The position numbers and the translations under genes are program-made. Below the pieces are notes generated by a model that was not told where the DNA came from, ran no database searches, and saw only the letters and a program-made list of their open reading frames with translations. 64,000 nucleotides of DNA from JANLQX01 sp031368215 (GTDB taxonomy: Bacteria > Actinomycetota > Acidimicrobiia > Acidimicrobiales > JANYDT01): assembly GCA_031368215.1 (NCBI GenBank), contig JANLRD010000092.1:1-64000 (forward strand). Direction: 5' to 3'. Shown piece after piece: positions 14,389 to 23,639 of this stretch (positions are counted from its first letter, which is position 1; every line of letters begins with the position of its first letter).

Positions 14389-16974
14389 TTACAGTGCGAT
14401 TGCCTTCAACACGTCGAGGCGAGCGGCGCGGCGGGCCGGGAACTGTGCCGCCAGGATCGCCGCCGCAACGGCAGCCATCGTGAGCACGGCGAGCGAACCC
14501 GCCGGCACGTTCATGGCCGTTGCGATGTTGTCGGGAAGAGCCTGGACGCCGATCCAGCCGAGGACGAGGCCGAGGCCGACACCGAGGAGCGCGCCGAAGG
14601 CAGCTATGAGCGCTGCTTCCCACCTGACGGTGCGGCGCATCGCCCGACGGCTCATGCCGACCGCCCGGAGCAGACCGAGCTCCCGCGTCCGCTCGATCAC
14701 GGCGAGGGCGAGGGTGTTGGTGATGCCGAGCAATGCGATGATGATCGTCAGCACGACCATGAGGTTGACCACCGCCAGCAGCTGATCGACCCGTCCGCTG
14801 ATGCGTTCGGTGAACTGGTCACCGGTCTCCACGTTCATCTGCGGAAGGGCGTCGGCGAGTCCGGTCAGCGCCTTGGACCGCTGCGCGGCACCCACCGGCG
14901 GCAGGAACCTGCCGGCGATGACGTTGGCCGTCGATGCTGTCGAGACCTGATCCCAGTTCGCCAGGTCCAACACGGCGTCACCGAGGAGGGTGTCGGCGCG
15001 ATAGATCGCCGTCACCTTCAACGGGCGTGCTGCGCCAATCGGGAACTCCGTTTCGACGGTGTCGCCGATACCTACCCCGAGACGTTCGGCCTTGTTGACC
15101 GAGAGGGCGATGGTGTTGCGGTCGCTGCTCAAACGGCCTTCGGCAAGGTCGAGGTTGAAGAGCCGCGACGACGTCGAGAAGGCCATCCCTTGGACAGCCG
15201 TCTTGTTGCCGTCGAGGCGAACTTCACCGGGTCGGATCTCACCGATTGCAGCGAACGCTCCCGTGGCCCGCATGGAATCGTTCAGGACCAGCGGAACGCC
15301 GGTGTCCGTCTTCGAGGTGATCAGGACGTCGGCCGCAACGGTGCTCGCCACGGCCTTGGAGAGATGGGCCTTGATCGACTCGCCGATGACCAACGAGCCG
15401 GCGACGACCGATAGACCGATCATCAGCGCTGCTCCCGTGTTCGCCGTTCGGCGAGGGTTGCGCATCGAGTTGACCGAAGCGAGCTTGCCGCTGTGACCGA
15501 GCAGGCGGCGAACCGGTGCGCCGACCACCCGCAACACCGGTCGGACGAGCAGAGGCGCGAGACGGAGCACTCCCCCGACGAGCGCGACCACACCGATGCC
15601 CACGCCAAGCAGTTCAGCGGCACCTGACTGCTGCTGGCCGAACGCAATGAGGGCCACTCCAGCCCCGACCACACCGAGACCGACGCCCGCAGATCGAGGC
15701 GAAACCGCCGATTCGGCGCCGGCGACACTGGCGGACATGGCGGTGACCGGCGCAACCTTCGCCGCACGCATCGCCGGACGAATGGCGGCGAGCATTGTCA
15801 CACCGAGCCCGAGCAGCAGCCCGATCACCCACGTGCGAGGGGACACGACGAGGTCGGCGTCTGGCAGGGTGATGCCAAGGCCACTGAATGCGGCGCGCAG
15901 GCCGATGGTTACCAGCACGCCGACACCGATGCCGGCGAGTGACGCGCCGAGACCGACGACCGCGGCCTCGCCCAGAACCATCCGACGTACCTGGGTGCGA
16001 GAACCACCAAGCGCGCGTAGCAACGCGAGCTCCCGCGTCCGCTGCCCCACCACGATCGCGAACGTGTTGGCGATGATGAAGCTCGACACGAACAGCGAGA
16101 CGATGGCGAAGCCGAGCAGCACGTTCCCGATCAGATTCACGTTCGTGATGTACTCGTCCTCGGTCTCCTTCGTCAGCGTCCGCTGGTTCACCACTTCGGT
16201 GCCGGCTGGCGCGAAGGACTTGATGGCCTGCTGCACCCGGGCGACGTTCTCCCGGCCCTCGACGCGGACATCGACCACGCGGACCTTGCCGGGTAGACCG
16301 AGCCACTGCTGGGCTGTCGCCAGCGGGAACTGCGTAAGCGTCGCACCGAGGGTTGCGTTCTCCGGTCCGAACCGGACGAGTCCCACGAGACCCGCACGGT
16401 GGCGGCCCGTCGGCGTCAGGACGTCGTAGGACCTGCCCACGACGAAGTCGTTCTTCGCGGCACTGTCGAGGTCGAGGGTGAACTCGGCGCCAGAGCGCGG
16501 CTCACGACCTTTCACGATCGTGAACGCATTGAGTTTCGTATCAGGTATCCAGGCGAACCCGAACTGCGGTGGGCCCTGGGCGGCCACCGGATCACCGTTC
16601 GCCTTCACCGGCTGTACACCGTCGGTCTGGAGTTGGCCGGCAACTGCGGCAACACCAGGAACGGCCTTGACCTTGGCAATCAATGCATCGCTGATCGGCT
16701 GGGGCTCACCGAGTCCGTCGATCGAGCGTAGCGACAGGTCGGTGCCCTCGTTGATCGAACCGCTGAGTGTGCGGAAGCTGGCCCGAAGTCCATCGGCGAG
16801 CACGAACGACGAGGTGACGAAGCTGACGCCCAGGACGATGGACAGGGCGGTGAGGACAAGGCGCAGCTTCGTTGCGGCGAGGTTCTTCCGCACGAGGCGA
16901 AGGACAGATCGACCGGCGCGGCCGGGCGATGCCGGAGCAATGGTGGTGGAGACGGCAGTCATGTCGGCGCTCAC
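14389..16974 (-). CDS. FtsX/MacB-type ABC transporter permease
   Basis: 861 residues. An N-terminal membrane helix (~40-60) is followed by a large MacB_PCD-like extracellular domain, three helices with the FtsX signature (ERTRELGLLRAVG-type repeats occur twice, including QRTRELALLRALGGSRTQ), a second extracellular domain and a final helix set. This duplicated eight-or-more-helix layout is typical of actinobacterial lipoprotein or peptide exporters. Start ATG overlaps the ATPase stop (16971-16974), so the pair is translationally coupled. Part of the HK-RR-ABC operon. Confidence 0.85.
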   Translation of the reverse strand: MSADMTAVSTTIAPASPGRAGRSVLRLVRKNLAATKLRLVLTALSIVLGVSFVTSSFVLADGLRASFRTLSGSINEGTDLSLRSIDGLGEPQPISDALIAKVKAVPGVAAVAGQLQTDGVQPVKANGDPVAAQGPPQFGFAWIPDTKLNAFTIVKGREPRSGAEFTLDLDSAAKNDFVVGRSYDVLTPTGRHRAGLVGLVRFGPENATLGATLTQFPLATAQQWLGLPGKVRVVDVRVEGRENVARVQQAIKSFAPAGTEVVNQRTLTKETEDEYITNVNLIGNVLLGFAIVSLFVSSFIIANTFAIVVGQRTRELALLRALGGSRTQVRRMVLGEAAVVGLGASLAGIGVGVLVTIGLRAAFSGLGITLPDADLVVSPRTWVIGLLLGLGVTMLAAIRPAMRAAKVAPVTAMSASVAGAESAVSPRSAGVGLGVVGAGVALIAFGQQQSGAAELLGVGIGVVALVGGVLRLAPLLVRPVLRVVGAPVRRLLGHSGKLASVNSMRNPRRTANTGAALMIGLSVVAGSLVIGESIKAHLSKAVASTVAADVLITSKTDTGVPLVLNDSMRATGAFAAIGEIRPGEVRLDGNKTAVQGMAFSTSSRLFNLDLAEGRLSSDRNTIALSVNKAERLGVGIGDTVETEFPIGAARPLKVTAIYRADTLLGDAVLDLANWDQVSTASTANVIAGRFLPPVGAAQRSKALTGLADALPQMNVETGDQFTERISGRVDQLLAVVNLMVVLTIIIALLGITNTLALAVIERTRELGLLRAVGMSRRAMRRTVRWEAALIAAFGALLGVGLGLVLGWIGVQALPDNIATAMNVPAGSLAVLTMAAVAAAILAAQFPARRAARLDVLKAIAL

Positions 16975-17747
16975 TTTCCGAGGCGAGCCATGCGGCTCAG
17001 CACGACTTCTGCGGTCGGGTCGCGGAGCTCGTCCACGAGATGGCCGTCGGCGAGGAACACGACGCGGTCGGCGTACGACGCGGCAACCGGGTCGTGGGTG
17101 ACCATGATGATCGTCTGGCCGTGCTCACGCACCGCCCAGCGGAGAAAGCTCAGCACTTCGCTGCCGGCACGACTGTCGAGGTTTCCGGTCGGTTCATCGG
17201 CAAACACCACGTCGGGCCGGGCCGCCAACGCGCGGGCGACGGCGACCCGCTGCTGCTGGCCGCCGGAGAGTTCACTCGGACGATGCGTCAACCGGTCCTC
17301 GAGACCGACCGTGGCGATCACCCGCTGCAGCCACGCCTTGTCGGCGGTCCGGCCGGCCAGGTCGAGCGGCAGCGTGATGTTCTCGATCGCGCTCAGCGTC
17401 GGGATCAGATTGAAGGCCTGGAACACGAACCCGATGCGGTCACGACGCAACGCCGTCAGCGCCCTCTCCGACAGCGACCCGACGGCGGCGTCGCCCAGGA
17501 ACACTTCGCCATCGCTCAGGGTGTCGAGCCCGGCCAGGCAGTGCATGAGGGTCGACTTGCCCGAACCGGATGGCCCCATGATGGCCGTGAGCTCGCCGCG
17601 CTGGAATGCGACGTTCACGCCGTCGAGTGCCCGGACCTCCGTGTCACCCCGACCGTGGATCTTCGTGGCGTTGATCGCCTGCACGGCGACTTCCGGGGGG
17701 TTGGTGGGAAGGGTGGAAGACGACGTTGGGAGTGTGGCAAGTGACAT
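16971..17747 (-). CDS. ABC transporter ATP-binding protein (MacB/LolD-like)
   Basis: 258 residues from ATG 17747 (an upstream in-frame start at 17846 is Arg-rich and unlikely). Walker A GPSGSGKST, Q-loop FVFQAFNLIPT, signature LSGGQQQRVAVARAL, Walker B VVFADEPTGNLD and switch His (MVTHDP). The ENITLPLDLAG and GNLD features place it with MacB/LolD-type exporters that pair with FtsX-like permeases. The C-terminus lies in a 4-base overlap with the permease. Confidence 0.9.
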   Translation of the reverse strand: MSLATLPTSSSTLPTNPPEVAVQAINATKIHGRGDTEVRALDGVNVAFQRGELTAIMGPSGSGKSTLMHCLAGLDTLSDGEVFLGDAAVGSLSERALTALRRDRIGFVFQAFNLIPTLSAIENITLPLDLAGRTADKAWLQRVIATVGLEDRLTHRPSELSGGQQQRVAVARALAARPDVVFADEPTGNLDSRAGSEVLSFLRWAVREHGQTIIMVTHDPVAASYADRVVFLADGHLVDELRDPTAEVVLSRMARLGK

Positions 17748-17874
17748 GGTGAGACTCCGAGACTCTTGATGGCGGTTGCGCCGTTGATGTCTCCATCGTG
17801 AGCAACGCCGCCCTTTCCGTCGTCTTGCCCGAGGCGGATTCGGCATCGTCTCCTGGGCGGACCCCAGGTCGGTC

Positions 17875-18558
17875 TCAGTCCTTCCCGGGGACGACGAGAC
17901 CGGCGTCGAACGCCGTCACGACCGCCTGCACCCGGTCGCGCGCCGCGAGTTTCGAGAGGATGCGACCCACATAGGTCTTCACCGTCGTCTCGCCGAGGAA
18001 CATGGCCGTGGCCACTTCGCTGTTGGAGAGGCCTCGCGCCATGTGCAGAAGGACTTCGCGTTCGCGATCGGTGAGGCGGGCCACGGCTTCGCGTGCGATC
18101 GGCGATGTATCGTTCGCCGCACGCTGCCCGGCGAACGTGTCGAGCAGCCGACGGGTCACCGAAGGAGCGAGCAGAGCTTCGCCCGCCGCAATCACCCGTA
18201 TCGCGCGAACCAACTCCTCCGGCGGGGCGTCCTTGAGCAGGAAGCCGGACGCGCCCGCCTGCAGGGCTTTGTGGACGAGTTCGTCGATGTCGAACGTGGT
18301 CAGGATGAGCACCTTCGTCGGGCGCGCCACCGTGGGACCGGCAAGGCGCGTGGTCGCCTCTACCCCGTCCATGACCGGCATGCGAATGTCCATGAGCACG
18401 ACGTCGGGCCGCGTCCGATCGACCAACGCAAGTGCTTCTTCGCCATTCGACGCTTCGCCGACGACTTCGATGCCCTCCTCGGTCGAAAGGATCGCGGCGA
18501 AGCCGGTGCGGACCAGGCGTTGATCGTCGACGACCACGACACGGATGACCGCCGTCAT
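17875..18558 (-). CDS. LuxR/NarL-family response regulator
   Basis: 227 residues. Receiver domain with acidic pocket VVDDQRLV, phospho-acceptor D in VVLMDIRMPVMDG, T and K (ILTTFD; FLLKD), then a C-terminal LuxR helix-turn-helix (LTDREREVLLHMARGLSNSE; TTVKTYVGRILSKL). Its ATG overlaps the kinase stop (18555-18558), so they form a pair. The gene lies 127 bases upstream of the ABC ATPase and likely controls that transporter. Confidence 0.9.
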   Translation of the reverse strand: MTAVIRVVVVDDQRLVRTGFAAILSTEEGIEVVGEASNGEEALALVDRTRPDVVLMDIRMPVMDGVEATTRLAGPTVARPTKVLILTTFDIDELVHKALQAGASGFLLKDAPPEELVRAIRVIAAGEALLAPSVTRRLLDTFAGQRAANDTSPIAREAVARLTDREREVLLHMARGLSNSEVATAMFLGETTVKTYVGRILSKLAARDRVQAVVTAFDAGLVVPGKD

Positions 18559-19775
18559 GGGCGGGCCGATCCGCTCGACGCCGAGGCTTCCCGCACGGCA
18601 TGAGTGCTCAGCGGGACCACCGCCCGGACGACGAAACCGCCTCCCGGACGTGGACCGGCGTGAAACTCGCCCCCGACCGACTCGACACGGGCGCGCATGC
18701 CGATGACACCTCGCCCGCGGCCGTCGGGCGATTTCGGAGCGGCAAGGCCGAGACCGTCATCGGCCACTTCGATGACCACGGGGTCATCCAGCTGCAGCTG
18801 CAGCTTCACGCGGGCGGTTCCGGCGTGCTTGAGAACATTGGTGAGCGCTTCCTGGATGATCCGGTAGATGGCCAGCTCCACCCCGGCGCCGAGCGACACA
18901 TCGGCTCCGCTGCGGTGCACATCGATCTGCATTCCCGCGCCGCGACAGCGTTCGATCAACGCATCGATGTCATTCAGCCCCGGTTGCGGGACGAGTTCGT
19001 TCGTACCGTGTTCGCTCTCGGGCCGATTGTCGAGCACGCCGAGGATCCGGCGCATTTCGGCGAGAGCCTCCCGCCCCGTTTCGGCGACGCTGGCAATCGA
19101 CTCCGCCGCCCGTGCGGGATCGCGGGCGATGAGGCGTTCCCCGGCAGTGGCCTGCACCACCATCACACTCAGCGAGTGGGCGACTACATCGTGCAGTTCA
19201 TGGGCTATCCGGGCACGCTCATCGGCAACGGTCTGGCTCGCTTCGCGGGCACGGTCCTCCTCGGCTCGCAGTGCCCGTTCGCGCAGTGAGTCGACGAGAT
19301 CGTTGCGAGTGCGCTTGGCGTCGCCGAAGAAGTACGGCCCGAGCACGACAGCGATGCGCGACACGCACTGGAACCACCGTCCTTCGGTGTCGTAGATCAA
19401 GGCCAGGAGCACAGCGGCGGCCGAAAGACCAGTGGCGGCAACGATGAAGACCCGAAGAGCCCGCTTGCGGTCGGCGTAGAAACCGAGGCCGTAGGTGACG
19501 AAGACTCCGCCGACGGCGCTCCCTCCGTCGATGCTGTTCATGGACCACAGCGCGACGGCCGCGACGGCCGTGACGATGTAGGCGCCGATCGGGTAGCGCC
19601 GTCGCAGCGCGATTGGACCCAGCACGGCCACGAGCAGGACGTCGTTCCATCCGTTCGGGGGTCTGGTGTCGGCCGAAACGTGCACCCTACGAACGACGAT
19701 GAGCGCGGCGGCGATGAACGCTGCGGCGATGGCTGCGTCGACGAGGGTCTCGTGCCGGCACATCCACCTTCGCAT
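18555..19775 (-). CDS. DesK/NarX-type sensor histidine kinase
   Basis: 406 residues. Five or so N-terminal membrane helices (about 12-150), no large extracellular loop, then HisKA_3 with H-box ARIAHELHDVVAHSL and HATPase_c with N-box IIQEALTNVLKHA, G1 DDGLGL and GRGVIGMRARV. Intramembrane-sensing kinases of this type often detect membrane or cell-wall damage and activate an adjacent ABC exporter, matching the operon here. Start ATG 19775. Confidence 0.88.
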   Translation of the reverse strand: MRRWMCRHETLVDAAIAAAFIAAALIVVRRVHVSADTRPPNGWNDVLLVAVLGPIALRRRYPIGAYIVTAVAAVALWSMNSIDGGSAVGGVFVTYGLGFYADRKRALRVFIVAATGLSAAAVLLALIYDTEGRWFQCVSRIAVVLGPYFFGDAKRTRNDLVDSLRERALRAEEDRAREASQTVADERARIAHELHDVVAHSLSVMVVQATAGERLIARDPARAAESIASVAETGREALAEMRRILGVLDNRPESEHGTNELVPQPGLNDIDALIERCRGAGMQIDVHRSGADVSLGAGVELAIYRIIQEALTNVLKHAGTARVKLQLQLDDPVVIEVADDGLGLAAPKSPDGRGRGVIGMRARVESVGGEFHAGPRPGGGFVVRAVVPLSTHAVREASASSGSARP

Positions 19776-19894
19776 CGCCCCAGCGTACGGGGCATCGGTC
19801 GAGCTGTCGTCGTGCCACAGGAGGAGGCGCGTCCAACCGGGGAACGATGCCGCGAGGTCCGACCGGTGCGGACATGGCGACGGCGGCGACGCCT

Positions 19895-20494
19895 CTAGAG
19901 CACGCGAAAGAGATGCGGTGAGCGGCCGCGCCCGGAATGGTGCGGGTCGGCACCCTCGTTGTGGACGAGACCGCTGGCTTCGAGTTCGTCGACAACCTTG
20001 CGAATCGTGCCGGGCGACCCACCGGCCTCGGCCATCACCCGGGCCAGCGTGAAGGTCCCGGAGCGGCCGAGGATGGCCTCGCGGATCGTCTTCGCCGAGA
20101 CGTTGCTCGATCGTTGGGCGCGGGCGGCTCGTGCCACCGGGGCGCTCCTGGCCCGGCTCGCGACGCTTCTGCCGAGGTCGAAGCCGGACTCGGCGAGGGC
20201 GATGTCGCTGACGCCGAGTGCGCGGAACGCCTCGACGCTGACGTCGTTGCGCTGTGCCCAGGCACGCGCATGGCGGGCGAAGGCCGAACGGAGTTCGGCG
20301 ATGTCACCCTGCCGGGCCCGTTCGAGTTCCCCGTGGAGCTTCAACTTGGCAATGACGTCGTGCGACGACGCAAGGGCCGTCTCCAGCTCGGCCACACGGG
20401 CACCGTCAACGGCCGACGAGGGATCGGCTAGGAACTCCAGGTACCGACGTACGGCTTGCTCTGCGAGATCAGCGGATTGCGTAGTGTCGGACAT
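19895..20494 (-). CDS. Predicted winged-helix DNA-binding protein
   Basis: 199 residues. N-terminal ~105 residues are helical and charged, with possible coiled coil (ELETALASSHDVIAKLKLHG). A basic Ala/Arg linker (~110-130, SRARSAPVARAARAQRSS) resembles histone-like or DNA-coating linkers. The C-terminus (TIREAILGRSGTFTLARVMA; GTIRKVVDELEASGLV) is a winged helix. No known family assigned. It diverges from the small membrane protein at 20531 and might regulate it. Confidence 0.55.
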   Translation of the reverse strand: MSDTTQSADLAEQAVRRYLEFLADPSSAVDGARVAELETALASSHDVIAKLKLHGELERARQGDIAELRSAFARHARAWAQRNDVSVEAFRALGVSDIALAESGFDLGRSVASRARSAPVARAARAQRSSNVSAKTIREAILGRSGTFTLARVMAEAGGSPGTIRKVVDELEASGLVHNEGADPHHSGRGRSPHLFRVL

Positions 20495-20530
20495 AGCACC
20501 AATCCTACCAGCAAGAGGAAACGACTACTC

Positions 20531-20782
20531 ATGAACATATTGGGTTGGGTCATTCTTGGACTCATTGCGGGATCTTTTGCACAAACCGTCACGGGATTCC
20601 AAAAGCGCGGATGTCTGTTCTCGATGGTGGTTGGCATCATCGGCGCGTTCATCGGAGGTGCGCTGTTCTCGTTCGTGGGTTCAAAGCCGATTCTCCGCTT
20701 CAACCTCGGATCGGCCTTCGTCGCCTTCGTCGGCGCCTGCGTGCTGTGCCTCGGCCTCAAGGTGCTCGAGCGACGGGAATGA
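20531..20782 (+). CDS. GlsB/YeaQ/YmgE-family small membrane protein
   Basis: 83 residues from ATG 20531 with AGAGGAAA ten bases upstream. Three hydrophobic segments (ILGWVILGLIAGSFA; LFSMVVGIIGAFIGGALFSF; AFVAFVGACVLCLGL) and glycine-rich turns are typical of transglycosylase-associated/YeaQ proteins, small stress-induced inner-membrane proteins of uncertain role. Its TGA overlaps the ATG of the next gene (20779-20782), implying coupled translation. Confidence 0.8.
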   Translation: MNILGWVILGLIAGSFAQTVTGFQKRGCLFSMVVGIIGAFIGGALFSFVGSKPILRFNLGSAFVAFVGACVLCLGLKVLERRE

Positions 20783-21483
20783 CCGCCGTTCCAGTCGTTC
20801 TGCAGGCGAAATGGGTCCTGGTCCCCGACGATGAGCGCCTCTGGCGCTTCGACGGTGCCTTCCTCCGAAGCGCCTGGCGGTGCTCGTTCGGTTCTGGTTG
20901 TCGTGGCATCCATCCGACCCAGGACCCGAGTCGCTTCGACGGTTGCTGCACCTACGGCGCAGGGATAACCGACGCCGAGGACTTCGGCGTTGTAGCCAAT
21001 GCCGCCAAAGAACTCACCGAGGATGACTGGCAGTACGCCCGTTACGCCAAACGGAAGAACTGGTGGAAACGAAAGCCGAATGGGGAAATATTCACCCGGG
21101 TCGTCGACGGAGCCTGCATATTCCTCAATCGGCCAGGATTTTCCACCCGTCCAGGGTGCGCGCTCCATTCCCGGGCGATCAACGATGGCATCAATGCTCT
21201 CCACCGCAAGCCCAACGTGTGCTGGCAACTGCCTCTGCGGATCGACGAGGACTTCAGCAACGATCGCCGCACAACCACCGTCCGACGCTGGGAGCGTCTC
21301 GATTTCGGCGCCGACGGCGATCCGCTGCAGTGGTGGTGCACCGAAGGCTTCGGGGACGGGGACGCCTCACGTCAAGATCCGTCGAACGTTGGCACGCGGC
21401 CTGCATGGCAGGTGCTCGAACCCGAACTGCGGGCACTTTGTGGAGATCAGGTCTTCGAGCTCCTGGCTGCGGCACTCGGCTGA
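20779..21483 (+). CDS. Cys-rich protein, YkgJ/DUF3109-like
   Basis: 234 residues. Conserved-looking Cys: RCSFGSGCRG, DGCCTYG, GACIFLN, PGCALH and NVCWQLPLR. The spacing and the closing C-W-x-L-P resemble the metal-chelating YkgJ/DUF3109 group (CxxC ... C ... C ... CR.FP), in which clustered Cys bind iron or zinc. An N-terminal Trp-rich strand precedes the motif. Coupled to the membrane protein upstream. Its 3' end overlaps the convergent TetR gene by 37 bases. Confidence 0.55.
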   Translation: MTAVPVVLQAKWVLVPDDERLWRFDGAFLRSAWRCSFGSGCRGIHPTQDPSRFDGCCTYGAGITDAEDFGVVANAAKELTEDDWQYARYAKRKNWWKRKPNGEIFTRVVDGACIFLNRPGFSTRPGCALHSRAINDGINALHRKPNVCWQLPLRIDEDFSNDRRTTTVRRWERLDFGADGDPLQWWCTEGFGDGDASRQDPSNVGTRPAWQVLEPELRALCGDQVFELLAAALG

Positions 21484-22184
21484 CGTCGCGTCTTGGCGAC
21501 CAACTCGGCGGGCGGTTCCCCGAGCGTCTCGGTCAGGTAGCCGATGATCATCCGCTCGGTCTCGCGGACGATCACCCTTCGCCGGCTGAGCGGCACGGAG
21601 TCAGCCATCACCAGCATCGACCTGATCACGTCGGCGATGATGGCGGCGACGGTCACCCGGTGCTCGGCCTGCACGTCGGGGCGCCGTACGGCGAGGAGGC
21701 GGTCGATCCCGGAGACCATGGCCGCCTGGAGTTGCTCGCCGGCGGCGAGGAGTTCCGCTGACGTGAGACGGCCGTTGAGCAGCGGAACGGCGCCGGGGTG
21801 CTCGCGGAAATATCGGTCGAAGGACTCGATGATGCCGATGACCAGCTCCGCGCCCAACAGCGTCGGCTCGTCGACGAGAAGCGTCTCGTAGACCGGCGCG
21901 ATCTGGGCTACGTACCGATCCGCCAAGGATCGGGCGAGCGCTTCTTTGTTGGGGAAGAACTCGTACAGCGAACCGATGCTCGTCCCCGCCTGCAGGGCGA
22001 TCTGGTTCGTCGTGGCGGCGCCGAAGCCCACCTCGGCGAACACCTGCTCGGCGGCATCGAGGATCCGCTCCACCCGCTCCTGGGCCCTCGCCTGACGAGG
22101 TCGTCGTCGCAGCGAACCATTGATCCCTCCGCCTACGGGCGTGGCGGTGCCAGGGTGTCGACGCACCGGGGGCTCGGAGCTCAC
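21447..22184 (-). CDS. TetR-family transcriptional regulator
   Basis: 245 residues from GTG 22184. DNA-binding domain ILDAAEQVFAEVGFGAATTN, then QIALQAGTSIGSLYEFFPNK, is canonical TetR. The C-terminal ligand domain is helical; the tail is basic. It diverges from the diiron protein gene at 22325, and an imperfect inverted repeat (22282-22300) lies between them, so it probably controls that gene and itself. Confidence 0.85.
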   Translation of the reverse strand: MSSEPPVRRHPGTATPVGGGINGSLRRRPRQARAQERVERILDAAEQVFAEVGFGAATTNQIALQAGTSIGSLYEFFPNKEALARSLADRYVAQIAPVYETLLVDEPTLLGAELVIGIIESFDRYFREHPGAVPLLNGRLTSAELLAAGEQLQAAMVSGIDRLLAVRRPDVQAEHRVTVAAIIADVIRSMLVMADSVPLSRRRVIVRETERMIIGYLTETLGEPPAELVAKTRRQPSAAARSSKT

Positions 22185-22281
22185 CCTTCCAGAGTGCCAG
22201 GTGCTGTCAAGGTCGACGCGAGAGGGGCCGATGGCCAACCCACAAGGCTGTTGACGTGATCCAGGTCACCCAGGCAGACTA

Positions 22282-22300
22282 ACCTGAGCAAACACTCGGT
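22282..22300. promoter_or_regulatory. Putative TetR operator before diiron gene
   Basis: ACCTGAGCAAACACTCGGT is an imperfect inverted repeat (ACCnGAG / CTCnGGT) in the 140-base divergent gap between the TetR gene and the ferritin-like gene. Inference from position and symmetry only. Confidence 0.35.
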
Positions 22301-22324
22301 TTTCTTCCCCCGAAAGAGGCTGCG

Positions 22325-23482
22325 ATGGCCCTCGACGTCGAAACGTATCTCACCGATCGGGAGCGCCTCCGCGGCGATGTGAACGATGTCGAGTCGATCA
22401 TGGCGCTGACGAACCGGGACATGGAAGCCGAGCTCAGCTCGGTGCAGTCGCACTACGACGCGCTGTTCACGTGGGACTACCGCAAGGCTGAGCGCCCCGC
22501 CCTCAACAAGCTCTACGAGAAGGCCAAGGGCAGCCAGTGGGACGGCGAGAAGGACCTCGACTGGTCGATCGATGTCGACGAGGAGAAGACGGCGCGCCAA
22601 CTGCTCACCGTGGCGCCGGGCGACGGTTGGATCCGTGACCGGGCCCAGGAGGAAGGCCTGTTCAAGGGGTGGACCGACAAGCAGTGGACCGAACTCGCCA
22701 TGGAAGGGCAGCGCTGGAGGCTCTCGCAGTTCCTGCACGGCGAGCAGGGCGCGCTGATCTGCACGGCCCGCATCACCGAGACCGTCCCGTGGTACGACGC
22801 CAAGCTGTTTGCCGCCACGCAGGTCGTCGATGAAGCTCGCCACGTCGAGGTGTTCGCCAAGTACCTGCTGACCAAGCTCAGCGGCACGTACCCGATCAAT
22901 GCCCACCTCGAGGCCCTGCTCAACGACATCATCCGCGACAGCCGCTGGGACATGACGTACCTCGGCATGCAGATCATGGTCGAGGGCCTCGCCCTCGCCG
23001 CGTTCGGGTTCATGCAGTTGCTCATCGAGGAGCCGCTCCTCAAACAGTTGCTGCGCTACGTCATGAGCGACGAGGCCCGACACGTCGCGTTCGGCGTCAT
23101 CTCGCTGAAAGAGGCCTACGACGGCATGGGCGCCGCGGAGATCCGCGAGCGTCAGGAGTTCGCGTTCGAAGCCGGCATCCGGATGCGCGACCGCTTCCTC
23201 CAGCAGGAGGTATGGGAGCGGATGGGCGTCGATGTGCGCAAGATGGTGAAGATCCAGCTCGAGATCCCCAACGAGTACAAGGACTTCCAGAAGCTCCTGT
23301 TCTCCAAGATCGTCCCGAACTGCCGCAAGCTCGGGCTCCTCGATGCCGGCGACGGTTGGCTGCGCCAGAAATGGACCGAAATGGGCGTCATCGAATACGA
23401 GCACTGGGCCGACACCGGCGACGAGTATGCCTCCCTCGATGCCGTGGCCGCAGACCGGGAAGCAGCCGCACAGCTCGCTTGA
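22325..23482 (+). CDS. Ferritin-like diiron protein
   Basis: 385 residues. Two repeated carboxylate/His motifs DEARHVEVF (~173) and DEARHVAFG (~248), with partner Glu in HGEQGALICT (~139) and VEGLALAAF (~220), define a four-helix diiron centre like ribonucleotide-reductase R2/AurF-type oxygenases. The rest is helical and soluble. In actinobacteria such proteins act as oxygenases or oxidases of unknown substrate. Start ATG 22325 after GAAAGAGG. Probably repressed by the divergent TetR protein. Confidence 0.8.
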   Translation: MALDVETYLTDRERLRGDVNDVESIMALTNRDMEAELSSVQSHYDALFTWDYRKAERPALNKLYEKAKGSQWDGEKDLDWSIDVDEEKTARQLLTVAPGDGWIRDRAQEEGLFKGWTDKQWTELAMEGQRWRLSQFLHGEQGALICTARITETVPWYDAKLFAATQVVDEARHVEVFAKYLLTKLSGTYPINAHLEALLNDIIRDSRWDMTYLGMQIMVEGLALAAFGFMQLLIEEPLLKQLLRYVMSDEARHVAFGVISLKEAYDGMGAAEIRERQEFAFEAGIRMRDRFLQQEVWERMGVDVRKMVKIQLEIPNEYKDFQKLLFSKIVPNCRKLGLLDAGDGWLRQKWTEMGVIEYEHWADTGDEYASLDAVAADREAAAQLA

Positions 23483-23639
23483 CGGCTGAGCAAGAAGAAC
23501 GCGCACCTGGGCCGGTTGACCACACGCGGGAACCTGTGGCGAACTCGCCGGCCGGTCCAAAGCGTCGTCCGCCGGTCGAGAGCATCGCGTCGTGCCAACG
23601 GGTTGCCGCAGAATGGCGGGGGCGGCCACACTCTGCGTC

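Noticed and set aside
13855..15414. 519-codon plus-strand frame
   Set aside because: Antisense to the phosphotransferase and FtsX permease genes; charged low-complexity composition, no start context.
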